Assembly (NCBI RefSeq): GCF_002742645.2
Contig: NZ_CP033875.1
Span: 3,512,001-3,576,000 of the forward strand
DNA length: 64,000 nucleotides
Origin: Caulobacter sp. FWC26
GTDB lineage: Bacteria; Pseudomonadota; Alphaproteobacteria; Caulobacterales; Caulobacteraceae
Direction of reading: 5' to 3'
Part shown: positions 16,896 to 27,712 of the stretch, piece after piece
Numbering within the stretch: the first letter of the stretch is position 1
Layout of the letters: each line of letters begins with the position of its first letter
The notes under the pieces: generated by a model
Database searches by the model: none
What the model was told of the DNA's origin: nothing
The model's input: the letters and a program-made list of their open reading frames with translations, nothing else
Made by a program: the position numbers and the translations under genes

Positions 16896-18271
16896 GCCAG
16901 CAGGGCCTTCAGGGTCTCGACATAGCGGGTGGTGATCGCCTCGCGGGCGTGGTGACGGCCGCCCGACACCAGCTGTCGGCCATGACGCCAGACGGTGTCG
17001 ATCCCGCCGCCGGCGAAGACCAGGCTGTCGATCAGGGTGTCGCCCGCGCGGCCGACGAGGTTCGGGTGGTTCGGATCGAGGGTGACGAAGTCGGCCGGCG
17101 CGCCGCGCCGCAGCTCACCTCGTCCCGCGCCCAGGGCCCGGGCGCCGCCAAGAGCCGCTGCACGCCAGAGGTCGCCGCCGGTCGCACGGCGCGGACCGCC
17201 GGCCAGCACGTTGCGGGCCCGGCGGGTCAGGCGCTGGGCGTATTCCAAGGTCCGAAGCTCCTGAGCGGCGTCGATCACGATGTTGGAGTCCGTGCCGATT
17301 CCGAAGCTTCCGCCAGCGGCCAGATAGTCCGGGGTCGGGAAGATCCCGTCGCCCAGATTGGCCTCCGTAACGGGGCACAGGCCCGCCACGGCGCCGCTCT
17401 TGGCCAGGCGCTCGGTCTCGGTGGCGTTGATGTGGGTGGCGTGGATCAGGCACCAGCGCTGGTCGACCTCGGTGTGGTTCATCAGCCAGCGCACCGGGCG
17501 CTGGCCGGTGGCGGCCAGACAGTCGTCGACCTCTTTCGTCTGCTCGGCCACGTGCATGTGGACCGGGCCGCCGGCGGCCAGCGGCAGGATGGCGTCCAGC
17601 TCCTCGCCCGTCACCGCGCGCAGACTGTGCGGCGCGATCCCGACCACCGCCTCGGGCAGGCCCGCGACGATCCCCCGGCACGCCTCGACCAGCCGGGCAA
17701 AGCCGTCGACGTCGTGGATGAAACGCTTCTGGCCGTCGGTCGGCGGCAAGCCGCCGAAATTGCTGTGGGCGTAGAACACCGGCAGCAGGGTGAGACCAAT
17801 CCCGGTCTCTTCCGCCGCCGCCGCCATCCGCGCGGCCATCTCGGCGGGGTTGTCGTACGATCCGCCGTCGGGCGCGTGGTGCAGATAGTGGAACTCGCCC
17901 ACGCGGGTGAAGCCGCCCTCCAGCATCTCGACCTGGCCCATGGCGGCGATGGCCTGGGCCATGTCGGGGTCGAGCCGCGCGAGGAAGTGGTACATCACCT
18001 CGCGCCAGGTCCAGAAGTTGTCGCCCGTCTCGCCGCGCGTCTCGGCCAGGCCCGCCATGGCGCGCTGGAAGGCGTGGCTGTGGACGTTGCCGAGACCCGG
18101 CAGCGCGGGACCCAGACGCTGCGCGTCGCCGGCCGGGGCGTCGGTGTCGATCCGCGCGATACGGCCGTCGGTGATCGTGAACTTGACGCCCCGAGCCCAG
18201 CCGTCCGCCAGAAGCGCGCTCTCGCACCAGACCACGGTCGAAACGGACTCGGGAATTTGCGTGTCGGTCAC
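16892..18271 (-). CDS. hutF: Formiminoglutamate deiminase HutF
   Basis: A 459-residue amidohydrolase-superfamily enzyme that converts N-formimino-L-glutamate to N-formyl-L-glutamate plus ammonia, the first step of the two-step branch completed by HutG. Motifs include the metal-binding GNVHSHAFQRAMAGL, VHMHVAEQTKEVDDC, and the late GTDSNIVIDAAQELRTLEY. The start is a GTG at 18271 (VTDTQIPES); a much longer frame upstream is antisense to hutI and is rejected. It is divergent from hutI with 84 bases between. Presence of hutF and hutG together defines the five-step hut pathway. Confidence 0.95.
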   Translation of the reverse strand: MTDTQIPESVSTVVWCESALLADGWARGVKFTITDGRIARIDTDAPAGDAQRLGPALPGLGNVHSHAFQRAMAGLAETRGETGDNFWTWREVMYHFLARLDPDMAQAIAAMGQVEMLEGGFTRVGEFHYLHHAPDGGSYDNPAEMAARMAAAAEETGIGLTLLPVFYAHSNFGGLPPTDGQKRFIHDVDGFARLVEACRGIVAGLPEAVVGIAPHSLRAVTGEELDAILPLAAGGPVHMHVAEQTKEVDDCLAATGQRPVRWLMNHTEVDQRWCLIHATHINATETERLAKSGAVAGLCPVTEANLGDGIFPTPDYLAAGGSFGIGTDSNIVIDAAQELRTLEYAQRLTRRARNVLAGGPRRATGGDLWRAAALGGARALGAGRGELRRGAPADFVTLDPNHPNLVGRAGDTLIDSLVFAGGGIDTVWRHGRQLVSGGRHHAREAITTRYVETLKALLA

Positions 18272-18294
18272 TGGACAAGCCTCATCGTTCGCAA

Positions 18295-18310
18295 ATATGT
18301 CTATACATAT
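18295..18310. promoter_or_regulatory. HutC operator candidate (16-bp palindrome)
   Basis: ATATGT-CTAT-ACATAT, with perfect 6-bp arms, sits in the 84-base gap between divergent hutF and hutI. It is AT-rich in a GC-rich setting and resembles the TGTATA/TATACA core of HutC sites in other bacteria. One site could control both transcripts. Confidence 0.65.
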
Positions 18311-18355
18311 TGAAGCGCGCCGCAAGGGCCGCGCGGCGTTGGCGGAGGCAGGCTC

Positions 18356-19561
18356 ATGCGCTGTGATCGGGTGTGGATCAACGCCCGTCTCGCCACCCTG
18401 GCGCCAGGCCGCGAGGGGCTGGGGATTGTCGAGGACGGCGTCGTCGCCAGCCTGGACGGCCGCATCGTCTATGCGGGCTCGGCCGCCGACGCGCCGACCT
18501 TCGAGACCGCCGAGACGATCGATGTCGACGGCCGCTGGATCACCCCCGGCCTGATCGATCCGCACACCCACCTCGTCTTCGCCGGCGACCGCGCCCACGA
18601 GTTCGAGCTGCGCCTGGCCGGCGCCTCGTACGAGGAGATCGCCCGCGCCGGCGGCGGCATCGTCTCGACCATGCGCGCCACCCGCGCCGCATCCGAGGCG
18701 GAGCTGGTCCAGGCCGCCCTGCCGCGCCTCGACGCCCTGCTGGCCGAGGGCGTCACCACGGTCGAGATCAAGTCCGGCTACGGCCTGTCGCTGGACGACG
18801 AGCTCAAGAGCCTGCGCGCCGCCCGCGCGCTGGCCGACATCCGCCGGGTGGGCGTCACCACCACCTTCCTGGGCGCCCACGCCCTGCCGCCCGAATATCG
18901 CGACGACAAGGATGGCTATGTCGATCTGGTCTGCCAGACCATGATCCCCGCCGTCGCCGCCCGTGGCCTGGCCGACGCGGTGGACGGCTTCTGCGAAGGC
19001 ATCGGCTTCTCGCCCGACCAGATCCGCCGGGTGTTCGACGCGGCCAAGGCCCACGGCCTGCCGGTCAAGCTGCACGCCGAGCAGTTGTCGAACCTTTCGG
19101 GCGCGGCGCTAGCGGCCGAATACAACGCCCTCTCGGCCGACCATCTGGAGCACCTGGACGAGGCCGGCGTCGCCGCCATGGCCGCCTCAGGCACGGTCGC
19201 GACCCTGCTGCCGGGCGCCTACTACTTCACCCGCGAGCACAAGGCGCCGCCGATCGCGGCCCTGCGCGCGGCGGGCGTGCCGATGGCCCTGGCCACCGAC
19301 TGCAACCCCGGCACCTCGCCCCTGACCTCGCCGCTCTTGGTCATGAACATGGCCGCGACCCTGTTCCGGATGACCGTCGAGGAGTGCCTGGCCGGCGTCA
19401 CGCGCGAGGCGGCGCGGGCGCTGGGTCTGCTGTCCGACCGGGGCACGCTGGAGGCCAGCAAGGCCTGCGATCTCGCCATCTGGGACGTCGAGCGTCCCGC
19501 CGAACTTGTCTATCGCATGGGCTTCAATCCGCTCCATGCGCGCGTGTGGAGAGGCCTGTGA
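18356..19561 (+). CDS. hutI: Imidazolonepropionase HutI
   Basis: A 401-residue amidohydrolase that opens 4-imidazolone-5-propionate to N-formimino-L-glutamate, the third step of histidine breakdown. Metal-binding and catalytic motifs include [49 protein letters not shown] and [11 protein letters not shown]. Length matches the family. A GGAGG ribosome site precedes the ATG. The last codon overlaps the hutH GTG start (GTGA), implying translational coupling. It is first gene of the hutIHGU transcript. Confidence 0.96.
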   Translation: MRCDRVWINARLATLAPGREGLGIVEDGVVASLDGRIVYAGSAADAPTFETAETIDVDGRWITPGLIDPHTHLVFAGDRAHEFELRLAGASYEEIARAGGGIVSTMRATRAASEAELVQAALPRLDALLAEGVTTVEIKSGYGLSLDDELKSLRAARALADIRRVGVTTTFLGAHALPPEYRDDKDGYVDLVCQTMIPAVAARGLADAVDGFCEGIGFSPDQIRRVFDAAKAHGLPVKLHAEQLSNLSGAALAAEYNALSADHLEHLDEAGVAAMAASGTVATLLPGAYYFTREHKAPPIAALRAAGVPMALATDCNPGTSPLTSPLLVMNMAATLFRMTVEECLAGVTREAARALGLLSDRGTLEASKACDLAIWDVERPAELVYRMGFNPLHARVWRGL

Positions 19562-21099
19562 CCGAGCTTGTTCTGAACCCCGGCGCGGTGTCGCTGGCCG
19601 CGTGGAAGGCGATCTACCGAGGCGCGTCGGCGCGGCTGGCCGAGACGGCTTGGCCGGTGATCGCGGAAAGCGCGGCGGCCGTGCAGCGCATCCTGGCCAA
19701 GGGCGAGCCGGTCTACGGCATCAACACCGGCTTTGGGAAACTGGCCAGCGTCCGGATCGGGGACGCCGACCTTGAGACCCTGCAGCGCAACATCGTCCTG
19801 TCGCATGCGGCGGGCGTCGGCGAGCCCTCGCCGGTTCCGGTGATCCGCCTGATGATGGCCCTGAAGCTGGCCAGCCTGGCGCAGGGGGCCTCGGGCGTGC
19901 GCGTCGAGACGGTGCGGATGCTCGAAGAGATGCTGGTCGAGGGCCTGACGCCGGTGGTGCCTTGCCAGGGCTCGGTCGGCGCCTCGGGCGATCTGGCGCC
20001 GCTGTCGCACATGGCGGCGACCATGATCGGGGTCGGTGAGATCTTCGTCGACGGCCAACGCCTCCCGGCCGCATTGGCCCTGGCGCAGGCGGGTCTTGAG
20101 CCCCTGACTCTGGGTCCGAAGGAGGGCCTGGCCCTGCTGAACGGCACCCAGTTCTCGACCGCCAACGCCCTGGCCGGCCTGTTCGAGGCCGAGCGCCTGT
20201 TCCAGTCGGCCCTGGTCACCGGCGCCCTGTCGACCGAGGCCGCCAAGGGCTCGGACACGCCGTTCGACCCGCGCATCCACGCCCTGCGCCGTCACGCCGG
20301 CCAGATCGAGACGGCTGCGGCGCTGCGCGCGCTGATGAGCGCCTCAGAGATCCGCGCCTCGCACCTGAAGGAGGACGAGCGGGTCCAGGACCCCTACTGC
20401 CTGCGCTGCCAGCCCCAGGTGATGGGCGCGGCGCTGGACGTGCTGCGCCAGGCCGCCGCGACGCTGGAGACAGAGGCCAACGGCGTCTCGGACAATCCGC
20501 TGATCTTCCCAAGCAACACAAACAATGGAGCCGACGAGGCCCTGTCCGGCGGCAACTTCCACGCCGAACCGGTGGCCTTCGCCGCCGACATGATCGCCCT
20601 GGCGGTCTGCGAGATCGGCTCGATCGCCGAGCGCCGTATCGCCATGCTGGTCGACCCGGCGCTGTCGGGCCTGCCGGCCTTCCTGACGCCGAAGCCGGGG
20701 CTGAACTCAGGCTTCATGATCCCGCAGGTCACCGCCGCCGCCCTGGTGTCGGAGAACAAGCAGCGCGCCTATCCCGCCAGCGTCGACTCGATCCCGACCT
20801 CGGCCAACCAGGAAGACCACGTCTCGATGGCCGCCCACGGCGCGCGGCGCCTCTTGGCCATGGTCGAGAACGCCGACGCAGTGCTGGGCATCGAACTGCT
20901 GGCCGCCGCGCAAGGCTGCGACTTCCACGCCCCGCTGCGCTCCAGCGCCGCGCTGGAGGCCGTGCGGGCGCTGACTCGCAGCCAGGTTCCGCACCTGTCG
21001 GACGACCGCCACTTCCACCCGGACATGGAGGCGGCCAACGCGCTGGTGCGGAGCGGGGCGGTGATTGGCGCGGTGGGTGATCTGCCGGGGATCGGTTGA
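19558..21099 (+). CDS. hutH: Histidine ammonia-lyase HutH
   Basis: A 513-residue enzyme that removes ammonia from L-histidine to give urocanate. The self-processing triad that forms the MIO prosthetic group is Ala142-Ser143-Gly144 within [16 protein letters not shown]. Other family motifs are [17 protein letters not shown], and [13 protein letters not shown]. The start is GTG at 19558, overlapping the hutI stop; a longer open frame upstream is out-of-frame hutI sequence. A palindromic repeat separates hutH from hutG. Confidence 0.97.
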   Translation: MTELVLNPGAVSLAAWKAIYRGASARLAETAWPVIAESAAAVQRILAKGEPVYGINTGFGKLASVRIGDADLETLQRNIVLSHAAGVGEPSPVPVIRLMMALKLASLAQGASGVRVETVRMLEEMLVEGLTPVVPCQGSVGASGDLAPLSHMAATMIGVGEIFVDGQRLPAALALAQAGLEPLTLGPKEGLALLNGTQFSTANALAGLFEAERLFQSALVTGALSTEAAKGSDTPFDPRIHALRRHAGQIETAAALRALMSASEIRASHLKEDERVQDPYCLRCQPQVMGAALDVLRQAAATLETEANGVSDNPLIFPSNTNNGADEALSGGNFHAEPVAFAADMIALAVCEIGSIAERRIAMLVDPALSGLPAFLTPKPGLNSGFMIPQVTAAALVSENKQRAYPASVDSIPTSANQEDHVSMAAHGARRLLAMVENADAVLGIELLAAAQGCDFHAPLRSSAALEAVRALTRSQVPHLSDDRHFHPDMEAANALVRSGAVIGAVGDLPGIG

Positions 21100-21112
21100 T
21101 GCGCGCTTCCCC

Positions 21113-21242
21113 CCGACCTCCCCGGCGAATGCCGGGGCCCAGATCGAACCCACGAGTGTCCAGGTATTGTCCGAGACCGTAGGCGCGAACACCCAAGTCT
21201 CTCCGAATGCATCTGGGCCCCGGCATTCGCCGGGGAAGTCGG
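21113..21242. repeat. Intergenic palindromic repeat, family B, inside the hut operon
   Basis: Arms 21113-21144 and 21211-21242 match in 31 of 32 positions (CCGACCTCCCCGGCGAATGC... and its complement), around a 66-base loop. It lies between hutH and hutG, which are on the same strand, so transcripts crossing it would form a very stable stem. Confidence 0.9.
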
Positions 21243-21252
21243 AGGTTGGGGC

Positions 21253-22064
21253 ATGAGCTGGCTGCAGATAACCCAGGGCCAGTCCCCCCTCATCATCTCC
21301 CTCCCCCACACCGGCACGGACATCCCGCCCGACATCGAGGCGCGGCTCGTCTCGCCCTGGCTGGCCCGCAAGGACGCCGACTGGTGGGTCGACCGCCTCT
21401 ACGCCTTCGCCGAGGGGATGGGCGCGACGATCATCCGCACCGCGATCTCGCGCACGGTCATCGACGTCAATCGCGACCCGTCCGGCGCCTCGCTCTATCC
21501 CGGCCAGGCGACGACCGGGCTTTGCCCGACCACCACCTTCGACGGCGAGCCGCTGTATCGTGACGGCGGACCGGACGCAGCGGAAATCGATGACCGCCGG
21601 ACCACCTGGTTCGCGCCTTATCACGCCGCCCTGCGCGCCGAGATCGACCGCCTGCGCGCCATCCATCCGACGGTCGTGCTCTACGAAGCCCACTCGATCC
21701 GCTCGCGCGTGCCGCGCCTGTTCGAGGGCGAGCTGCCGCAGTTCAATCTCGGGACCAACAGCGGCCAAAGCTGCGCCGACGCCCTGGCCACCGCCGTCGA
21801 GGCCGCCTGCGAAGCCTCCGGCCTGAGCCGCGTCACCAACGGCCGCTTCAAGGGCGGCTGGACGACGCGCCACTACGGCCAGCCGGAGAGCGGCGTCCAT
21901 GCGATCCAGATGGAGCTGGCCTGCCGGGGCTACATGGACGATCCGGCCGAGCCGCCGACGCCCGACACCTGGCCTACGCCCTTCCACGCCGACCGCGCCG
22001 CGCCGCTGCGCGCGGTGCTGGAGGATGTTCTCACCGCCTGCCTCCAGTTTGCGAGAGCCCAAGC

Positions 22065-22068
<4 letters not shown>
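21253..22068 (+). CDS. hutG: N-formylglutamate deformylase HutG
   Basis: A 271-residue N-formylglutamate amidohydrolase that yields glutamate plus formate, completing the pathway begun by HutF. Family signposts are [35 protein letters not shown] and YEAHSIRS. Length is normal. A GGAGG site in the right arm of the repeat sits a few bases upstream of the ATG. The stop overlaps the hutU start (ATGA). Confidence 0.95.
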
Positions 22069-23729
<1,661 letters not shown>

Positions 23730-23863
23730 GCGCGAATCTCAACCAAACGCTCGTCCAAGCGTTTCGGCCCCGTCAGGGTGCGACAAGGCGGCGCGCGACA
23801 GGTCGTCCCGTTCGCAGGGGCCGAGTCAATCTCGACCATGGGGTCATGGTTAAGGAGCGTTGC

Positions 23864-24031
23864 ATGACCGTCGCCTCGCAGAGCCGTTTGTTCGACCCGC
23901 GCCCCCGGCGCGCCCCCCGTCGTGAAGCCCGCCAGTGGCCGCTCGGCCTCGCCGTGCTGGTAGCCTCGGTGCTCAACGCCGTGGTCTGGGGCGGCCTCTT
24001 CGCGGTGGCGAAGGTGTTCCTGAATTTGTGA
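23864..24031 (+). CDS. Small single-pass membrane protein
   Basis: A 55-residue protein, MTVASQSRLFDPRPRRAPRR followed by a hydrophobic helix LGLAVLVASVLNAVVWGGLF. The N-terminus is strongly basic, so it probably faces the cytoplasm. An AAGGAG ribosome site precedes the ATG at ideal spacing and a strong terminator follows the stop, which together support a real gene. Function is unknown. It sits between the hut operon and the flagellar genes. Confidence 0.65.
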   Translation: MTVASQSRLFDPRPRRAPRREARQWPLGLAVLVASVLNAVVWGGLFAVAKVFLNL

Positions 24032-24068
24032 GCGTAAGCGTTTCGTATTTCTCCCCCGAAAGCGACTT

Positions 24069-24103
24069 GGGCCGCGTCTGATCAGGACGCGGCCCTTTTT
24101 TTT
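24069..24103 (+). terminator. Rho-independent terminator
   Basis: A 10-bp GC stem (24069-24078 with 24086-24095) with a short loop and a T8 run. It ends the small membrane-protein transcript and faces the convergent fliE. Confidence 0.9.
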
Positions 24104-24135
24104 CGGAATGTGTCGAACCTGGCCGGCCGACGCCG

Positions 24136-24447
24136 TCAGATCGGCATCCGCATGATTTCCTGATAGGCCGAGATCACCTGGTCGCGGATCGACATCACCG
24201 TCTCCAGGCTGGCTTCGGCCGAGCTGATGGCGGTGACCACGTCGACCAGTTCGGCCTTGCCGGCCACCTGGGCGGCGATCTGGTGCTCGGCGACCTTCGA
24301 GGCCTTGGTCGCCCCGTCCATGGCCGACTTCAGGAGGTCGCCGAAGTCGACGCCCTTGTTCTGAGAGCCGCCGATCGACCCGATGGAGCCGACCGACATG
24401 GCGCCGGAATTGGCGTAGGCCTTGGCGGCGGCGAGCGCGGTGATCAT
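24136..24447 (-). CDS. fliE: Flagellar hook-basal body protein FliE
   Basis: A 103-residue protein that links the MS ring to the proximal rod. The C-terminus [20 protein letters not shown] continuing to YQEIMRMPI is the FliE signature, and length matches the family. It is third in a flgB-flgC-fliE operon, with 10 bases between flgC and fliE. There is no Sec signal, as expected for a substrate of the flagellar type III system. Confidence 0.94.
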   Translation of the reverse strand: MITALAAAKAYANSGAMSVGSIGSIGGSQNKGVDFGDLLKSAMDGATKASKVAEHQIAAQVAGKAELVDVVTAISSAEASLETVMSIRDQVISAYQEIMRMPI

Positions 24448-24457
24448 GGCCTAGCCC

Positions 24458-24877
24458 CTACTTCTTGAGGATGTCGAGGGTGCGCGATTCCATGGCGCGC
24501 GCGGTCTCGATGACATTCAGGTTGGCTTCGTAGGCGCGCTGCGCCTCCTTCATGTCCAGCGCCTCGACCATGGTGTTGACGTTGGGCAGCTTGACGTAGC
24601 CCTTGGCGTCGGCGGCCGGGTTGCCGGGGTCGTACTCGGTCTTGAAGTCGCTCTGGTCGGGGTCGACGCGCAGCATCTGCACGCCCTCGGCGCCCTGCAC
24701 CTTGGTCGGCTTGAACACCGGCACCTGACGGCGATAGGGATCGCCGCCCGCCGTGCGCGCGGTCGAGTTGGCGTTGGCGATGTTTTCGGCGATGACCCGC
24801 ATGCGCCCTTGCTGGGCGCGCAGGGCCGACGAGGCCACGGCCATGGTCGCGAGGGATTGGGACTTGATCTCGGGCAT
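24458..24877 (-). CDS. flgC: Flagellar basal-body rod protein FlgC
   Basis: A 139-residue proximal rod subunit. The N-terminal SSALRAQQGRMRVIAENIANANST and C-terminal YVKLPNVNTMVEALDMKEAQRAYEANLNV are the paired rod-protein signatures that form the coiled-coil rod wall. It follows flgB by 12 bases. Export is through the flagellar type III apparatus, whose FliP and FliO parts are encoded divergently next door. Confidence 0.96.
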   Translation of the reverse strand: MPEIKSQSLATMAVASSALRAQQGRMRVIAENIANANSTARTAGGDPYRRQVPVFKPTKVQGAEGVQMLRVDPDQSDFKTEYDPGNPAADAKGYVKLPNVNTMVEALDMKEAQRAYEANLNVIETARAMESRTLDILKK

Positions 24878-24889
24878 CGCCTAGAGTCC

Positions 24890-25333
24890 TCAGCCGGAAG
24901 GCTTGCGAGCGGCCATGCGGAGCATGGTCATCGATTTCTGGTAGAAGCTGATCGCCGCGTCGTAGTTCATCCGCGCGTCGGTCATCTTCAGCATCTGGTC
25001 TTCGAGCGACACCGCGTTGCCGTCGAGCGTGGTCTCGGAGTCCGCGCCCGCCGTCGCCCGCCAGGCGCTGGGGGCGTTGGGCCGCCCCTGGTGCGTCGGG
25101 GCCGTGGCCATCATGGTGACGCCCGAGGTCGGCGCCGCGCGGCCGCCGCGATAGACCGGTCCGGCCGCGTGGTTCATCAGCGAGGCCTGGAAGCTGAACG
25201 GCTTCAGGTCGCTGGGGCGATAGCCGGGGGTGTCGGCGTTGGCCACGTTCTGGGCGACAAGCTTCTGGCGCTCGGTCAGATAACCGAGGCGGCTCTTGAG
25301 CATGCCGAACAGAGGGATGTCATCGGGACCCAT
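24890..25333 (-). CDS. flgB: Flagellar basal-body rod protein FlgB
   Basis: A 147-residue proximal rod protein. The N-terminus GPDDIPLFGMLKSRLGYLTE and following VAQNVANADTPGYRPSDL carry the rod-protein motif, and the C-terminus has the helical DQMLKMTDARMNYDAAI. The ATG at 25333 is preferred to an upstream frame start because the family starts with this segment. A CtrA box is centred only about 30 bases upstream, so the transcript leader must be very short or the promoter lies differently from the usual spacing. Confidence 0.95.
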   Translation of the reverse strand: MGPDDIPLFGMLKSRLGYLTERQKLVAQNVANADTPGYRPSDLKPFSFQASLMNHAAGPVYRGGRAAPTSGVTMMATAPTHQGRPNAPSAWRATAGADSETTLDGNAVSLEDQMLKMTDARMNYDAAISFYQKSMTMLRMAARKPSG

Positions 25334-25356
25334 GCGAACATGGTGAAGAAACAGGG

Positions 25357-25371
25357 TTAATCCGGCATTAA
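25357..25371. promoter_or_regulatory. CtrA-binding box TTAA-N7-TTAA
   Basis: TTAATCCGGCATTAA, an exact match to the CtrA consensus, in the 115-base gap between divergent flgB and fliO. CtrA is the cell-cycle master regulator that activates early flagellar genes in Caulobacter, so joint control of both operons is likely. Confidence 0.85.
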
Positions 25372-25448
25372 GAAGCCTCAGGCACACCAGGGTCCGTAGG
25401 GGCGTTTCCCTGCGCTAAGTTGTCTCGCCAAGAGCGGCCCCGAGCCTC

Positions 25449-25769
25449 ATGGACGTCATCGAATTCATCCGCGCCCTGGCGGCCCTGGCGTTCACCCTGG
25501 GCCTGATCGGCCTGGCCGCGTGGGCGCTGCGCAAGTACGGCCCCGACGCCATCGGCCGCGCCATCGCCGCGCGCCAGGATCGCCGCCTGAAGGTCGTCGA
25601 GACCCTGGCGCTCGACCCGACCCGGCGCCTGGTGGTGGTCAGCCTGGACGGCGAGGAACGGCTGGTGCTGCTGGGCGACGGCAAGCTGCTGGACTGGACG
25701 CCCAAGGGCGCCGCCGCCCCCTCCCCCGTCGCCCCTTCTTCCGTCGCCGAACCGGAGCCCGTGGCCTGA
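25449..25769 (+). CDS. fliO: Flagellar export apparatus protein FliO
   Basis: A 106-residue inner-membrane protein. One N-terminal membrane helix (IRALAALAFTLGLIGLAAWA) is followed by a cytoplasmic beta domain with RLKVVETLALDPTRRLVVVS and EERLVLLGDG, typical of FliO. A Pro/Ala-rich tail ends the protein. FliO helps assemble the FliP ring. Its TGA overlaps the fliP ATG by one base. Confidence 0.9.
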   Translation: MDVIEFIRALAALAFTLGLIGLAAWALRKYGPDAIGRAIAARQDRRLKVVETLALDPTRRLVVVSLDGEERLVLLGDGKLLDWTPKGAAAPSPVAPSSVAEPEPVA

Positions 25770-26569
25770 TGATCCGCGACCTCGTCAAATCCGTCACCGG
25801 CGCCAGGCCCGAGGACCTGCGGCGCGCGGCGCTGATTTCGCTGCTGGCGGCCATCGCCTGCGCGATCATGCCGGCCGCGGCCATGGCCCAGTCGGCGGTG
25901 AACATCAACCTGGGCACGGGCGCGGGCCTGACCGAGCGGGTCGTCCAGCTGGTCGGCCTGATGACGGTGCTGTCGCTGGCGCCGTCGATCGTGATCATGA
26001 CCACCTCGTTCGTGCGGATCGTGGTGGTGCTGGGCCTCCTGCGAACCGCCATCGGCGTGCAGCAGAGCCCGCCCAACCCCGTGCTGATCAGCCTGGCCCT
26101 GTTCCTGACCGCGATCGTGATGGGTCCGACCTTCGAGCGCTCCTACGACGCGGGGATCAAGCCGCTGCTGGACCAGCAGATGGAGCTGCCCGAGGCGGTC
26201 GAGGCCGCCGGCGGGCCGGTCAAGCAGTTCATGCTCAGCCAGGTGGACCGCGATGACCTGGCCCTGTTCGTGCGCCTGTCCAAGATCCCGCCGCCCAAGA
26301 CCGCTCAGGAAACGCCCCTGAAGGTGGTGACGCCCGCCTTCATGATCTCGGAGCTGAAGCGCGCCTTCGAGATCGGCTTTTTGCTGTTCATCCCGTTCCT
26401 GGTCATCGACCTCGTCGTGGCCAGCGTCCTGATGAGCATGGGCATGATGATGCTGCCGCCCGCCTCGATCAGTCTGCCGTTCAAGCTGATCTTCTTCGTG
26501 CTAGTGGATGGCTGGCGACTCGTGGCCGGCAGTCTTGTCGAAAGCTTCCAGCGCGGCGGCGGCGGATAA
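25769..26569 (+). CDS. fliP: Flagellar export gate protein FliP
   Basis: A 266-residue core component of the flagellar type III export gate. A cleavable-looking N-terminal signal (AAIACAIMPAAAMAQ) precedes VQLVGLMTVLSLAPSIVIMT and SFVRIVVVLGLLRTAIGVQQ, the FliP family signature. Further helices are LLFIPFLVIDLVVASVLMSM and the conserved MMMLPPASISLPFKLIFFVL. It follows fliO in the same transcript and faces the ribokinase gene downstream, with a short 22-base gap that might allow read-through. Confidence 0.97.
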   Translation: MIRDLVKSVTGARPEDLRRAALISLLAAIACAIMPAAAMAQSAVNINLGTGAGLTERVVQLVGLMTVLSLAPSIVIMTTSFVRIVVVLGLLRTAIGVQQSPPNPVLISLALFLTAIVMGPTFERSYDAGIKPLLDQQMELPEAVEAAGGPVKQFMLSQVDRDDLALFVRLSKIPPPKTAQETPLKVVTPAFMISELKRAFEIGFLLFIPFLVIDLVVASVLMSMGMMMLPPASISLPFKLIFFVLVDGWRLVAGSLVESFQRGGGG

Positions 26570-26591
26570 ATCCCTTTAGAAGACCAAGACC

Positions 26592-27503
26592 ATGACCGTT
26601 TTCGTTCTCGGCTCGATCAATCTGGACGCCGTGGCGCGGGTCGATGACCTGCCGCGCCCCGGCGAGACGGTCGCCGGCAAATCGCTGGAGCTGTTCCTGG
26701 GCGGCAAGGGCGCGAACCAGGCGGTGGCCGCCGCCCGCATGGGCGTGGCCACCCGTCTGATGGGCGCCGTCGGCGGCGACGACAGCGGCGTCGGGCTCAA
26801 GACCAAGCTGGCCGGCTATGGCGTCCAGGTCGCCGACATCGCCGAACTTCAGGGCGTGCCCACCGGCCAGGCGCATGTCTGGGTCGCCGACAGCGCCGAG
26901 AACATGATCGTGGTCACCGCAGGCGCCAACGCTATGGTTACGCCCCAGCAGGTGGCCGCCACGCCGATCGAGGGCCAGCGTGTCCTGCTCTGCCAACTGG
27001 AGACCCCGGCGGTGGCGATCGAGGCCCTGTTCCGCGCGGGGTCGGCCAAGGGCGCCCTGCGGATCCTGAACGCGGCCCCGGCCCTGCCCCAGGGCGCGGC
27101 GCTGTTTCCGCTGACCGACATCCTGATCGTCAACCAGACTGAGCTGGCCTCTTACGCCAAGCTCGACCGCGAGCCGGTCAAGCTGGAGGAGGTCTCGGTG
27201 GCGTCGCGTCGGCTGATGAGCCGCCCCGACCAGACGATCATCGTCACCCTCGGCGCGGCCGGCGCGGCGGTGGTGCGTCGCGACGAGGCGTTCCTGGTCG
27301 AGGGCAAGAAGGTCAAGGCGATCGACACCGTCGGCGCTGGCGACTGCTTCTGCGGCGCCCTGGCCGCGACCCTGTCCCAGGGCATGGATCTGGCCGAGGC
27401 CGTCGAAATGGCCAACGCCGCCGCCGCCCTCTCGGTCCAGAAAGCCGGCGCCGCCCCGTCGATGCCCAGCCGCCGCGAGGTCGAGGCGTTCCTAGCGGCA
27501 TGA
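26592..27503 (+). CDS. rbsK: Ribokinase (PfkB family)
   Basis: A 303-residue sugar kinase that phosphorylates D-ribose (or a related sugar) at the 5 position. The N-terminal VFVLGSINLDAVARVDDLPR, the PfkB signature 1 LGGKGANQAVAAARMG, and signature 2 DTVGAGDCFCGALAA with catalytic Asp are all present. It follows fliP by 22 bases on the same strand but has no functional link to flagella. No rbs transporter genes are nearby. Confidence 0.9.
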   Translation: MTVFVLGSINLDAVARVDDLPRPGETVAGKSLELFLGGKGANQAVAAARMGVATRLMGAVGGDDSGVGLKTKLAGYGVQVADIAELQGVPTGQAHVWVADSAENMIVVTAGANAMVTPQQVAATPIEGQRVLLCQLETPAVAIEALFRAGSAKGALRILNAAPALPQGAALFPLTDILIVNQTELASYAKLDREPVKLEEVSVASRRLMSRPDQTIIVTLGAAGAAVVRRDEAFLVEGKKVKAIDTVGAGDCFCGALAATLSQGMDLAEAVEMANAAAALSVQKAGAAPSMPSRREVEAFLAA

Positions 27504-27535
27504 GGCGAAGGCAGACGTTGCGTGGTCGGACAGAT

Positions 27536-27650
27536 CCTCCCCCGCGATGCGGGGGAGGTGGCCCAGAGGGCCGGAGGGGGCTAACGCGGGGCCTGCCCGG
27601 CTCGCCCCCTCAGTCGCTTCGCGCCAGCTCCCCCGCGACGCGGGGGAGCA
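27536..27650. repeat. Intergenic palindromic repeat, family C-like variant
   Basis: Two copies of the hairpin CTCCCCCGCGAYGCGGGGGAG flank a central GGGCC-rich segment and TCGCTTCGCG. It has the same general plan as the elements at 8597-8706 and 63799-63906 (a G/C-run hairpin at each end, short inverted repeats inside) but different stem sequences. It follows rbsK. Confidence 0.75.
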
Positions 27651-27712
27651 TCTAATGTCCCGCCTCCACCCATCCATCCAGGACAACTAGAACGCCGACC
27701 GAGAAGACCTTC

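Noticed and set aside
18373..19557. N-terminal extension of hutH in the same frame
   Set aside because: It is Arg/Pro-rich out-of-frame hutI sequence. HutH has its standard start and length from the GTG at 19558, with MIO Ala142 as in other HutH proteins.
23864..24031. Alternative that the small membrane gene is only a leader peptide or noise
   Set aside because: Kept as a gene because of the ideal ribosome site, a membrane helix and a strong terminator just after the stop, though without homology support.
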